Shown here: positions 45,487 through 54,540 of the stretch, piece by piece
Position numbering within the stretch: the first letter of the stretch is position 1
Layout: each line of letters opens with the position of its first letter
Assembly: GCF_029760895.1 (NCBI RefSeq)
Contig: NZ_CP121679.1
Coordinates: 620,001 to 684,000 of the forward strand
Length of the DNA: 64,000 bases
Direction of reading: 5' to 3'
DNA from: Ancylobacter sp. WKF20
GTDB lineage: Bacteria > Pseudomonadota > Alphaproteobacteria > Rhizobiales > Xanthobacteraceae
Program-made: the position numbers and the translations under genes
Notes under the pieces: generated by a model
The model's database searches: none
The model's input: only the letters and a program-made list of their open reading frames with translations
What the model was told of the DNA's origin: nothing

Positions 45487-45546
45487 TGAATCAACCTGCG
45501 AGCCCGTTGAATCAGTGCTTCAGGCCCTCAGCGCGAGCCTGAATCA
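45487..45546. repeat. Three spaced copies of TGAATCA
   Basis: TGAATCA, a TGA-N-TCA palindrome, occurs at 45487-45493, 45508-45514 and 45540-45546. The start-to-start distances are 21 and 32 bp, near two and three turns of the helix. It lies between recJ and the flavoprotein gene. It could be an operator array; the pattern may also be chance. Confidence 0.35.
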
Positions 45547-45626
45547 GGGCGGCATGGGCGGCAAGCAGCGCCTTGGGCGCACACGTCATTTGCCGCCGAC
45601 TTCACCCGGAATCGGAATGTGAGCAG

Positions 45627-46958
45627 GTGAGCGCAACCCTCTCATCCGACTCACGGAATTCCGCCCCGCCGCAGGTGGCCATCGTCGGCGCGGGTCCGGC
45701 CGGGCTGATCGCCGCCGAAATGCTGGCACAGGCCGGCTGCGTGGTGACCATCCATGAGCGCATGCCATCGCCCGCGCGCAAATTCCTCATCGCCGGGCGG
45801 GGCGGGCTGAACCTCACCCATTCCGAACCGCGCGCCACCTTCCTCGCCCGCTATGGTGGGGCGGCCGATTGGCTCGCGCCGCTGCTGGATGCCTTCCCGC
45901 CGGCCCGGCTCCAAGTGTGGGTCGAGGGGCTGGGTGAGCCGACTTTCATCGGCTCCAGTGGCCGCCTGTTCCCCGCGAGCTTCAAGGCCTCGCCTTTGCT
46001 TCGGGCCTGGCTGCGCCGGCTGGACGCCCTCGGCGTGCGTCTCACCCCCCGCCAACTCTGGAAGGGCTGGGACGAGTCCGGCGGCCTGCGCCTCGCGACA
46101 GTGGAGGGCGAAGCCATCATCCGACCGGACGCCACGCTGCTGGCCCTGGGCGGGGCAAGCTGGCCCCGCCTCGGCAGCGATGGCGGCTGGGTCGAGCGTC
46201 TGCGCGCCATCGGCGTCACCGTGGCGCCGCTGCGGCCGGCGAACAGTGGCGCGCATATCGGCTGGTCGGAGACCTTCCGCACCCGCTTCGCCGGCCAGCC
46301 GCTGAAGCGGATCGCGCTCACCTTTGAGGGCGCGACGGTGCGCGGCGAGGCGATGATCGACCCGGTGGGACTGGAGGGCGGCGCCGTCTACGCGCTGTCC
46401 GCCCCGCTGCGCGCCATGGTCGAGCGGCAGGGGCAGGCGACATTGACGCTCGACCTCCGCCCGGACCTCTCCGCCGCGCGCCTCGCCGAGCGACTGGCCG
46501 CGAGCCGCAAGGGCGAGTCGCTGTCGAACCGGCTGCGCAAGGCGGCGGGCCTCTCGCCCGTCGCGGCCGGTCTGCTGCGCGAGGGCGAGGGGGCTTTGCC
46601 GACCGAGCCTTTGGGACTGGCCGCGCGCATCAAGGCCCTGCCGCTGACGGTCACCGGCATGGCGGGGCTGGAACGTGCGATCTCGAGCGCCGGCGGCATC
46701 GCCCGATCAGACGTGAGCGATGGTCTGATGCTCAGGGCGCGGCCCGGCGTGTTCGTGGCGGGCGAGATGCTGGACTGGGAGGCGCCTACGGGCGGCTACC
46801 TGCTGCAAGCCTCATTCGCCACGGGCGCTGCGGCGGCAGTGGGGATTCTCGGCTATCTCGGTGTGAGGGCGCCCGAACCGTGGACGGGCGGCTGGCAGGC
46901 CGAGGCACGCGGGGAGCCTCGCGCGCGGCGGGAAGCTAAGGCGCGGGACGACGGCTGA
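45627..46958 (+). CDS. HI0933/YhiN-like FAD-dependent oxidoreductase
   Basis: It has 443 residues from GTG 45627, chosen because it starts 11 residues before the FAD motif VAIVGAGPAGLIAAEMLAQAG; TTG 45573 would add 18 residues. Next is ARKFLIAGRGGLNLTHSE, the HI0933 signature, and a C-terminal FAD segment with VFVAGEMLDWEAPTGGYLLQASFATG. Members of the HI0933/YhiN group (including BaiN) are flavoproteins that may reduce steroids or hypoxanthine-like compounds or act on tRNA; none is certain here. The last 20 residues are basic tail. Confidence 0.88.
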   Translation: MSATLSSDSRNSAPPQVAIVGAGPAGLIAAEMLAQAGCVVTIHERMPSPARKFLIAGRGGLNLTHSEPRATFLARYGGAADWLAPLLDAFPPARLQVWVEGLGEPTFIGSSGRLFPASFKASPLLRAWLRRLDALGVRLTPRQLWKGWDESGGLRLATVEGEAIIRPDATLLALGGASWPRLGSDGGWVERLRAIGVTVAPLRPANSGAHIGWSETFRTRFAGQPLKRIALTFEGATVRGEAMIDPVGLEGGAVYALSAPLRAMVERQGQATLTLDLRPDLSAARLAERLAASRKGESLSNRLRKAAGLSPVAAGLLREGEGALPTEPLGLAARIKALPLTVTGMAGLERAISSAGGIARSDVSDGLMLRARPGVFVAGEMLDWEAPTGGYLLQASFATGAAAAVGILGYLGVRAPEPWTGGWQAEARGEPRARREAKARDDG

Positions 46959-47103
46959 GGGAGCGCGTGTCGTCGTCCCGCGCGTTTCACGAGACCTGCC
47001 GGGAAAGGGCCTCGCGAAAGCTGTGCCGTCACTGACGGCAGCGATGACTGGGTTGCCGGACGTTGTCGGCGACCGCTGCGAAGTAAGTACGATGACTAAT
47101 CTG

Positions 47104-47132
47104 CTGATACAACAGCTATCTTCGCGTATTAT
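47104..47132 (+). promoter_or_regulatory. Predicted sigma-70 promoter upstream of the metal-handling cluster
   Basis: CTGATA (47104-47109), a 17-bp spacer, then TATTAT (47127-47132), in an A+T-rich island. The -10 hexamer is good, the -35 moderate. It points toward the 95-residue gene and the imelysin operon. Confidence 0.45.
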
Positions 47133-47143
47133 TATAGTTCTAA
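47129..47143. promoter_or_regulatory. Candidate Irr-like ICE box overlapping that promoter
   Basis: ttatta-tag-ttctaa (47129-47143) compared with TTAGAA-N3-TTCTAA matches 10 of 12 core positions: the right half is perfect and the left half has 4 of 6. It overlaps the -10 hexamer, much as the perfect box does at the suf promoter. It is weaker than the box at 18092 and could be chance. Confidence 0.35.
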
Positions 47144-47298
47144 AAAGCGTGTGGTGCTCTTTACTTGCGGGTGGCGCCTGCCGCGACGGCGGCTTGCGGC
47201 GCGGCGCCGGCGGGCTTAACTCCTTGAGTGCCGGTCGTTCATGGGCCGGCCACGTTCGCCGGCCGTGTCGTTCCGCCGGGGAGTGAGGAAAGAGCGCG

Positions 47299-47586
47299 AT
47301 GGCCCGCCTGTTTTTCCGCCGGGGCGCGGGTGCCGAAGCCGCGCCGGATGCCGCGCGCGAACTCGCAGCGCGTGCGCGCGCCATGCTCGGCGTCGGCGAG
47401 GACACCACCGTGTCGATCACCGAGATCGCCTGCGGCGACCCGGCCTGCGGCGGGGCGGAAACCGTGGTGCTGGTGATGCGGCCTGGCCGGCGCACCGAGG
47501 CGGCGAAGCTCTATTGTCCGCTGGCTTCCGTCACCGACGAGGCGCTGATCGAGGCGCTGCAGCCCCTTCTGGACGCTGCGTCATAA
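47299..47586 (+). CDS. 95-residue conserved-type protein with CGDPxCGG motif
   Basis: It has 95 residues from ATG 47299 (MARLFFRRGAGAEA) after a gtgaggaaagagcg stretch. No signal peptide or membrane segment. A helix with ARELAARARAMLG leads to VSITEIACGDPACGGAETVVLVMRPGR, with two Cys in CGDPAC, then a third in LYCPLASVTDEALIEALQPLL. I have seen this ELAC-D-P-x-C-x-E-T pattern in small uncharacterised proteins, but I cannot name a function; the Cys pair suggests metal or thiol chemistry. It ends 173 bp before the imelysin gene with no clear terminator, so it may be the first gene of that transcript. Confidence 0.72.
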   Translation: MARLFFRRGAGAEAAPDAARELAARARAMLGVGEDTTVSITEIACGDPACGGAETVVLVMRPGRRTEAAKLYCPLASVTDEALIEALQPLLDAAS

Positions 47587-47759
47587 TCGCCGGTCGTTAT
47601 CAGAAGTAATCGCACGTATTGACCGCACGCCTGACGTGTCTTCGTGTCATACCTACCGTGTAACGGTTCTAATCTGCGCCCCGAACACTTGCGACGACTT
47701 CCGGTGCTGGCGTAGGACTCCCTATCACGAACGCCCTGGGGGCGACGGGAGGAGAAACC

Positions 47760-49052
<1,293 letters not shown>

Positions 49053-49059
49053 GCCCGCC

Positions 49060-50517
49060 ATGAGGTCACGCGGCGCGGGTCTCTCGCGCCGCGCCTTTCT
49101 CGGCGCGGGCGCGGCCCTCGGTGCGCTGGGAGCGATCGCTCCCTCGCGCCTCGGGCAGGCGCGCGCGCCGGCGCCCTTCGTGCCGACCGACCGGCTGACG
49201 CTCGCCGCCGGCCCGCTGGACATGCGCCTGCTCGGCCCGGACGGCCCGGCGACGCCCTGTTACGCCTATGACGGCGAACCCTTCCGCCTCATCCGCCTGC
49301 CACGCGGCGCCCGGCTCGAGGCGACCTATGCGAACGGGCTGAATGAAGGCAGCTCGCTGCATTTCCACGGCATCCGCATGCCGAACGAATTCGACGGTGT
49401 GCCCCCGCTGACCCAGCCGCTGGTCGAGCCGGGCGGGCGCTTCGTACACCTTCTGCCGCTGGACGATCCCGGCACCTTCTTCTTTCATCCCCATTGCGAC
49501 GAGACCGGGCAGGCCGGGCGCGGTCTGGTCGGCGTGCTCATCGTCGAGGATCCGCGCGACCCGCGCTTCGATGCCGAGCACGTGCTCTGCTTGAAGGACT
49601 GGCGCCTCGCCGACGATGGCAGCTTCCTGCCGCTCACCGAGGCGGACGGGGCCTCCAAGGCCGGCACCTATGGTGCCACCCGCACCTGCAACGGCCAGCC
49701 GCGCCTCGCGCTCAACGCTCCCGCCGGCGGCGATGTGCGGCTACGCATCCTCAACGTCGATTCCACCCGCGTGATGGATATCGGTGTCGAGGGCGGCGAG
49801 GCCTGGCTCATCGCGGTGGACGGTCATGCGCTGAAGCCGGTGAAGCTCGACGATCTACCGGATGGCATCTGGCGCATGGGGCCGGCCCAGCGCATCGACC
49901 TGCATGTGCGCATGCCCGCCAATGACGCGCCGGTGACGATCGGTGACTACCGCGCCTCGGAGGTCTATGCCTTCGCCACGCTCACCGCGCAGGGCCGCAC
50001 GAAGCCGCGCAAGGGGCCGCTCGCCTTGCCGCCCGCCACGCTGCCGGTGCCGGACCTGAAGAACGCCGAGTCGCTCTCGTTTACCCTCCAGCAGGCGACG
50101 GATGCGGCGGTGAAGGAGCTCGGCCTGCCGCACGACGATCCGCTGGCCAAGGCGCTGGTGGCGAGCTTCTGCGTCGGCGCCGCGACCTATTGGTCGATCG
50201 GCCAGGTCTCCTGGTCGGCCGGCACGCGCCTTGGCCTGCCGCCCCCGCTCGCGCGGATGGAGGTGGGCAAGAGCTACCGCGTCACCATCAAGAACGAGAC
50301 GCGCTTTCCCCACCCGATCCATCTGCACGGCCACGCCTTCGCCGTGCTCGGCTCCAGCAAGGGCCGCCTGCCGCCGCATTTCGCCGACACAGTGCTGGTG
50401 CAGCCGGGCGAGGCGGTGGACATCGCCTTTGTCGCCGCGCCCGGCGACTGGGTCTTCCACTGTCACATCCTCGAACATATGGAGACCGGCATGATGGGCT
50501 GGTTCCGGGTGGTGTGA
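49060..50517 (+). CDS. Tat-exported multicopper oxidase (laccase/ferroxidase type)
   Basis: It has 485 residues. A twin-arginine signal is present: SRRAFLG at 9-15, followed by a hydrophobic stretch, so it folds with copper in the cytoplasm and then crosses to the periplasm. Three cupredoxin domains carry all copper motifs: His101-Phe-His103 (HFHG), His143-Pro-His145, His418..His421-Leu-His423 (HPIHLHG), and HCHILEHMETGM at 467-478. The type 1 site is complete: His418, Cys468, His473 and Met478 as axial ligand. It oxidises a one-electron donor, possibly Fe(II) or Cu(I), with O2 as acceptor. The operon with imelysins favours a ferroxidase role, by inference. Confidence 0.92.
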   Translation: MRSRGAGLSRRAFLGAGAALGALGAIAPSRLGQARAPAPFVPTDRLTLAAGPLDMRLLGPDGPATPCYAYDGEPFRLIRLPRGARLEATYANGLNEGSSLHFHGIRMPNEFDGVPPLTQPLVEPGGRFVHLLPLDDPGTFFFHPHCDETGQAGRGLVGVLIVEDPRDPRFDAEHVLCLKDWRLADDGSFLPLTEADGASKAGTYGATRTCNGQPRLALNAPAGGDVRLRILNVDSTRVMDIGVEGGEAWLIAVDGHALKPVKLDDLPDGIWRMGPAQRIDLHVRMPANDAPVTIGDYRASEVYAFATLTAQGRTKPRKGPLALPPATLPVPDLKNAESLSFTLQQATDAAVKELGLPHDDPLAKALVASFCVGAATYWSIGQVSWSAGTRLGLPPPLARMEVGKSYRVTIKNETRFPHPIHLHGHAFAVLGSSKGRLPPHFADTVLVQPGEAVDIAFVAAPGDWVFHCHILEHMETGMMGWFRVV

Positions 50518-50561
50518 TGATTCCTCGCGCGCGCATGTGTGGCCATGCCGACCCGACTCTT

Positions 50562-50578
50562 TCTCCCCGTCGGGGAGA
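50562..50578. repeat. tctccccg/cggggaga hairpin of a second repeat type
   Basis: Perfect 8-1-8 palindrome at 50562-50578 (tctccccg-t-cggggaga), followed by agggctggggggaggggcg. The same kind of element is common between genes in alphaproteobacterial genomes. It lies in the untranslated gap between the multicopper oxidase and DUF1111 genes. Confidence 0.6.
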
Positions 50579-50619
50579 GGGCTGGGGGGAGGGGCGGGAC
50601 GCCTTCGGCGCAGTTTCCG

Positions 50620-50754
50620 CTGGATCCCGGATCGGCACCGCGCGGCGCGCGGCTTGTCCGGGAAACGGGAAGGGGGAGGCTCTCCCTCCCGCACGCGCCT
50701 CCCTCGGGTCCCGGACCAGCGACGGCGAAGCCGGAGCACCGATCCGGTATCCAG
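50620..50754. repeat. Extragenic palindromic repeat, copy 5, inside the metal-handling operon
   Basis: Near-perfect 16-bp inverted ends, ctggatcccggatcgg (50620-50635) and ccgatccggtatccag (50739-50754), 15 of 16 matching. Related to the repeats at 14045 and 23278 by the cccggatc/gatccgg core. It ends 30 bp before the TTG start of the DUF1111 gene. Confidence 0.75.
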
Positions 50755-50783
50755 GAAAGACTCAGCGCAGCGGCGAAACCACC

Positions 50784-52025
50784 TTGAGCGATGACCGGCG
50801 CACGCAAGGCAGCCGGCGTGCCCTGACCCGTCTCCTTCCCCTTCTCCTTGCCGCCTTCCTCCTCCCGCTCCCCGCCACCGCCGGCGATGACGGCCTCGAC
50901 ATCGCCATTGGCAAGGCGCTGTTCGAGCGGCCCTGGGTGCCCGCGCCGAGTTCCACCCGCGCCAATGACGGGCTCGGCCCGTTGTTCGACGCGCGCTCCT
51001 GTTCCGCCTGCCATCCCGGCGCGGGGCAGGGGGCAACGGCGATCAACCAGGCCGGGCGGCCGGAGGGGCTCGGTCTCGTCCTCGGCCTGTTCCGGGAGGA
51101 TGGCGGGCCGGACCCGGTCTATGGCCACCGGCTGGAGACGATGACGCTGCCCGGCGTGCCGGCCGAGGGCGCCATCGGCGTCACCGAGACGAACGGCCGG
51201 CGCCTCCCGCGCGCGGACGAACTCGGCTATGGCCCGCTGGACGCCGCCACGCAGGTGACGCTGCGTGTCGCACCGGATCTGCGCGGGCGCGGCCGGCTGG
51301 AGCTGGTGGATGACGCCGCCATTCTCGCGCTCGAAGATCCCGATGACAGCAATGGCGACGGCGTGCGCGGGCGGGCACGGCGGCTGGAGACGCCCGAGGG
51401 CGGCTCGCGGATCGGCCGCTTCGGCTGGAAGGCGAGCCATGCGGATCTGGCCGGCCAGACCTCGGAAGCCTTCTCGCTCGACCTCGGCCTCTCCACGCCG
51501 CGGCGGCTGGAGCCGTGGGGCGACTGCACGCCGGCGCAGTCCGCCTGCCGCAACGCCCCGCATGGGCGGGACGCGGAGGGCGAGCCGGAAATCACCGAGG
51601 CTATCGTCTCCCGCATCGACGCTTACTTGCGCAGCCTGAAGGTGCCCGCCAGCGAGCCTGACCGGCGCGGCGCCAAGCTGTTCGCCGCTACCGGCTGCGC
51701 CGCCTGCCACCACCCCGCGCTGCCGACCCGCGATGGCGGGCACCTTGCCCTGTTCACCGATGTGCTTCTGCACGATATGGGCGAGGGGCTGGCCGATCCG
51801 GCGGGTGTGCCCGGCGCCGATGCCGCCGAGTGGCGCACGGCGCCGCTGGCGGGCCTTTCGCGCTCTCTGGCGCGGGGCCTCGGCCTGCTGCATGACGGCC
51901 GCGCGGCCAATGTCGCCGAGGCTGTCGGCTGGCATGGCGGCGAGGCGAGCGGCGCCAGGACGCGTTTCGAGGCTCTGGATGACCGCCAGCGCCGTATTCT
52001 CATCGACTATGTGTCGTCTCTATGA
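50784..52025 (+). CDS. DUF1111 di-heme 'thiol oxidoreductase-like' protein
   Basis: It has 413 residues from TTG 50784, which directly precedes a signal peptide (RRALTRLLPLLLAAFLLPLPATAG). No ATG in frame is nearby except one at the end of the oxidase gene, which would read through the repeats. Two heme-binding motifs are seen: CSACH at 73-77 and CAACH at 305-309, so two c-type hemes are expected, with the protein in the periplasm. DUF1111 proteins resemble di-heme cytochrome c peroxidases and often lie beside imelysin genes. It may pass electrons to or from the oxidase or the imelysins, by inference. Its stop overlaps the next ATG (ATGA). Confidence 0.88.
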   Translation: MSDDRRTQGSRRALTRLLPLLLAAFLLPLPATAGDDGLDIAIGKALFERPWVPAPSSTRANDGLGPLFDARSCSACHPGAGQGATAINQAGRPEGLGLVLGLFREDGGPDPVYGHRLETMTLPGVPAEGAIGVTETNGRRLPRADELGYGPLDAATQVTLRVAPDLRGRGRLELVDDAAILALEDPDDSNGDGVRGRARRLETPEGGSRIGRFGWKASHADLAGQTSEAFSLDLGLSTPRRLEPWGDCTPAQSACRNAPHGRDAEGEPEITEAIVSRIDAYLRSLKVPASEPDRRGAKLFAATGCAACHHPALPTRDGGHLALFTDVLLHDMGEGLADPAGVPGADAAEWRTAPLAGLSRSLARGLGLLHDGRAANVAEAVGWHGGEASGARTRFEALDDRQRRILIDYVSSL

Positions 52026-53176
52026 GCCGAGGATTTCGCATGAACCGCTCTCCCTTCGCGCTGGTGCTGGCGCTGGCGAGCCAGATCGGGCAGGTGGCGG
52101 GCCATGCGGCGCAAAGTGTGCCCGTCCTCGCCGGTGCCACGGCGTTGCTGTCTGGTCTGTTCGTCGGCCGGGCCAATGCGGCGCCCGTCTCGGCGCCGGA
52201 GGTGGTGGAGAGCTGGCTGCTGCCACGCTACGACACTTTGAGGACGGCGACGCGGGCGCAGCTTCAGGCGTGGGAGAGCTTCTGCGCCAAGCCGACGCCT
52301 GAGGGCGTCGCCGAACTCAAGACGCGCTTTGCCGCCGTGTCCGATGGCTGGGCCTCGGTCGAGTTCATCACCTTCGGTCCGGTCATGCTCTCGCTACGGC
52401 CGGACCGGTTCAACCTGTTCCCGGAGCGTCGCAATGCCGTGGGGCGTTCCGTGGCCGAAATCATCGGCGATCCGACGGATGAGCGGTTGCAGCCCGACCA
52501 TTTCTTCCGCCTGAGCGCCGCCGTGCAGGGCCTGCCGGCGCTGGAGCGCGTGCTCTATGACGATGGCGCGGAGGCCGCGCTGGTGACCGGGCCGGAAGCG
52601 GCGCGGCGCTGCGCGCTCGGCCGCGCCATTGCCCTCAACCTCGCCACCATCGCCGAGGAGCTGCGGGAGGGGTGGGGCGACCGGCAGAACGGTCTGCTCG
52701 GCCAGTTGATCGCCGGCCAGTCCGATCCCGTCTATTTCCCGGAGCCGGCGGCGCTGCTGAGCCAGATGGTGACCGACCTTGCCGGCGCCTATCAGCGTGT
52801 CGTCGACCAGCGCCTGCTCGTCGTGCTCGGCAAGACGCCGGATGACGCCAAGCCGCTGCTGGCCGACCGGCGGCGCAGCGGGCTGTCGCGCGAGACCATC
52901 ATCGCCATCATCGCCAGCGCCGACGCCTTGGCCGACCAGCTCGCCCTCGGCCTCGACGCCAAGGGGCGGGCGACCATCGAGAAGACCATGGCGGGCGCCG
53001 AGGCGGCGGCCAAGGCGCTGCCGGAGGATATCGGCGCCGCCGCGACCACGCCGCAGGGGCGCAAGCAGTTGCAGGCCGCCATCACCGCCTTCAAGGCGGC
53101 GCAGGCGAGCGTCGCCAGCCCGCTCGCTTCCGGCCTCGGCGTGCCGCTCGGCTTCAACGCGCTCGACGGCGACTGA
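52022..53176 (+). CDS. Second imelysin-family protein, motif GxPxxE
   Basis: It has 384 residues from ATG 52022, overlapping the previous stop; a start at 52040 (MNRSPFALVL) also fits. The N-terminal 50 residues hold a hydrophobic segment and an AxA-like site at RANAAPVSA, consistent with export. The imelysin fold shows ESWLLPRYDTLRTATRAQLQAW and GWASVEFITFGPVM. At the metal motif it reads GLPALERVLYDD: the His of GxHxxE is replaced by Pro while Glu is kept, as in many second-copy imelysins of such operons. So the two copies are not equal. It lies 10 bp from the DUF1513 gene. Confidence 0.87.
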   Translation: MSRGFRMNRSPFALVLALASQIGQVAGHAAQSVPVLAGATALLSGLFVGRANAAPVSAPEVVESWLLPRYDTLRTATRAQLQAWESFCAKPTPEGVAELKTRFAAVSDGWASVEFITFGPVMLSLRPDRFNLFPERRNAVGRSVAEIIGDPTDERLQPDHFFRLSAAVQGLPALERVLYDDGAEAALVTGPEAARRCALGRAIALNLATIAEELREGWGDRQNGLLGQLIAGQSDPVYFPEPAALLSQMVTDLAGAYQRVVDQRLLVVLGKTPDDAKPLLADRRRSGLSRETIIAIIASADALADQLALGLDAKGRATIEKTMAGAEAAAKALPEDIGAAATTPQGRKQLQAAITAFKAAQASVASPLASGLGVPLGFNALDGD

Positions 53177-53186
53177 GGGGGCACGC

Positions 53187-54353
53187 ATGGGACGCTTGGG
53201 AAACATGGGCCTGTTCGACCGCTCCCTCTTCGGTGTCTCCCGTCGCGGACTGCTCGGGACGCTCGGCACGGTGGTGGCCGCGCCCCGCCTTCTGTTCGGC
53301 GGCGCCGCTCATGCCGATGACCATGCGCGCGACCTGCATGCGTGCGACCTGATGGAGACCGAATGGGTCGGCACCGCCGGCGTCGGCGAGGGCTTCGCGC
53401 CGGTGCTGCTGTCGCCCGACATGGAGGCGACGCCGGTCGGCCCGGCCGGGCAGCGGCTGCACTGGGTGGAGCCCGGCCCGGACGGGCGCACCGCCATCGC
53501 CGTGGCGCGGCGGCCCGGCACCACCGCCATCGTCTTCGACCGGCGCAGCGGCACGGTGCTGGCGCGGTTCGAGCCGGGCGAGGGGCGGGTCTTCTCCGGC
53601 CATGGACGGTTCATCGAGGATGGGCGGCGTTTCCTCGCGGTCGAGATCGAACGGTCGAGCGGGCAGGGCGTCGTCACCCGCCGCGTGCCGGAGGCGGGCT
53701 TCGCCATCGAGGCGGAATGGGCCTCGTCCGGCATCGGCCCGCATGACCTCCTCCCCGTCGGCGGCACGCTCATCGTCGCCAATGGCGGTGTCGAGCCGCA
53801 CACGCCGCAAGCGGTGGGCGCGGAGATCGCTGGCGCCAGCGTCGCGCTGCTCGATCCCATGAGCGGGGCGACGCGCGCGGTGGCGGCGCTGGGGGATGAT
53901 CTGGAATCACTGTCGCTGCGGCATCTGGCCAGCGCGCCGGACGGCTTCACCGTGATCGCCGCGCAGGATTTGCTCGCCGACGGCATCGCCCGCCCGCTGC
54001 TCTATGCGGTGGAAGGCGAGCGGCTGACTGCCTTCGACGCGCCGGACGCGGAATGGCGGGGGCTGCGCACCTATGTCGGCTCGGTGGCGTTCGATGCCTC
54101 CGGCGCCTATGTCGCCGCCGCCAGCCCGCGTGGCAACCGCGTGGCGGTGTGGCGCCGCGACGGGCGCTTCATCGGCGCGCTGACGCTGGTCGATGGCTGC
54201 GGCCTCGCCCCCACCCGGCAGGCCGGGCAGTTCCTTGCCACCAGCGGACTCGGCGAGATCGCGTTGCTGGCGACGGACGGTGATTCACTGGGTGTCCGCG
54301 CACGGGTGAAGAAAGACCTGCGCTTCGACAATCATGCTGCACTTGCGTTGTGA
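53187..54353 (+). CDS. DUF1513 beta-propeller protein, Tat-exported
   Basis: It has 388 residues from ATG 53187 (MGRLGNMGLFDRSLFG). A Tat signal SRRGLLG is followed by a hydrophobic stretch and AHADD. The mature part has repeated blade-like strands: RTAIAVARRPGTTAIVFDRRSG, GHGRFIEDGRRFLAVEIE, GIGPHDLLPVGGTLIVANGG and GSVAFDASGAYVAAASPRGNRVAVW, near the pattern of DUF1513. The Cys in CDLMETEWVG and CGL are the only ones. Function is not known; DUF1513 genes often follow imelysin-DUF1111-imelysin, as here. It is the last gene of the operon. Confidence 0.87.
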   Translation: MGRLGNMGLFDRSLFGVSRRGLLGTLGTVVAAPRLLFGGAAHADDHARDLHACDLMETEWVGTAGVGEGFAPVLLSPDMEATPVGPAGQRLHWVEPGPDGRTAIAVARRPGTTAIVFDRRSGTVLARFEPGEGRVFSGHGRFIEDGRRFLAVEIERSSGQGVVTRRVPEAGFAIEAEWASSGIGPHDLLPVGGTLIVANGGVEPHTPQAVGAEIAGASVALLDPMSGATRAVAALGDDLESLSLRHLASAPDGFTVIAAQDLLADGIARPLLYAVEGERLTAFDAPDAEWRGLRTYVGSVAFDASGAYVAAASPRGNRVAVWRRDGRFIGALTLVDGCGLAPTRQAGQFLATSGLGEIALLATDGDSLGVRARVKKDLRFDNHAALAL

Positions 54354-54540
54354 ATAGCTGCAATTTTTGTCCAGCTTCCGCCAAAGCGTATAGGTATTAA
54401 AATACGTTCCTGCGGTGTCCTAATAGTTGCAGAGCCTTGTATGATGCTCTCATCTGGGGAGTGTTGCGAAAATACACTAGGCGCTGTCTCTGCGGAAACC
54501 TATGCGTCCTCCCATCAGTGCATTGGTTGGGAGGCAAATC

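Larger units (their letters stand above)
46959..47298. other. 340-bp intergenic region with an A+T-rich promoter island
   Basis: No gene is seen. A small hairpin gccgtc-act-gacggc (47025-47039) may end the flavoprotein transcript, though no T-tract follows. Then comes an A+T-rich island around 47080-47165 with a predicted promoter and an Irr-like box. A hairpin ggccggc/gccggcc (47244-47264) lies just before the next start codon. Confidence 0.55.

Noticed and set aside
47663..47673. TTCTAA half-site before the imelysin gene as an Irr box
   Set aside because: Only the right half matches; the left half has 3 of 6 positions, so it is treated as chance.
50517..50783. ATG overlapping the oxidase stop as start of the DUF1111 gene
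   Set aside because: The translation would read through two palindromic repeats and hide the signal peptide; TTG at 50784 fits better.
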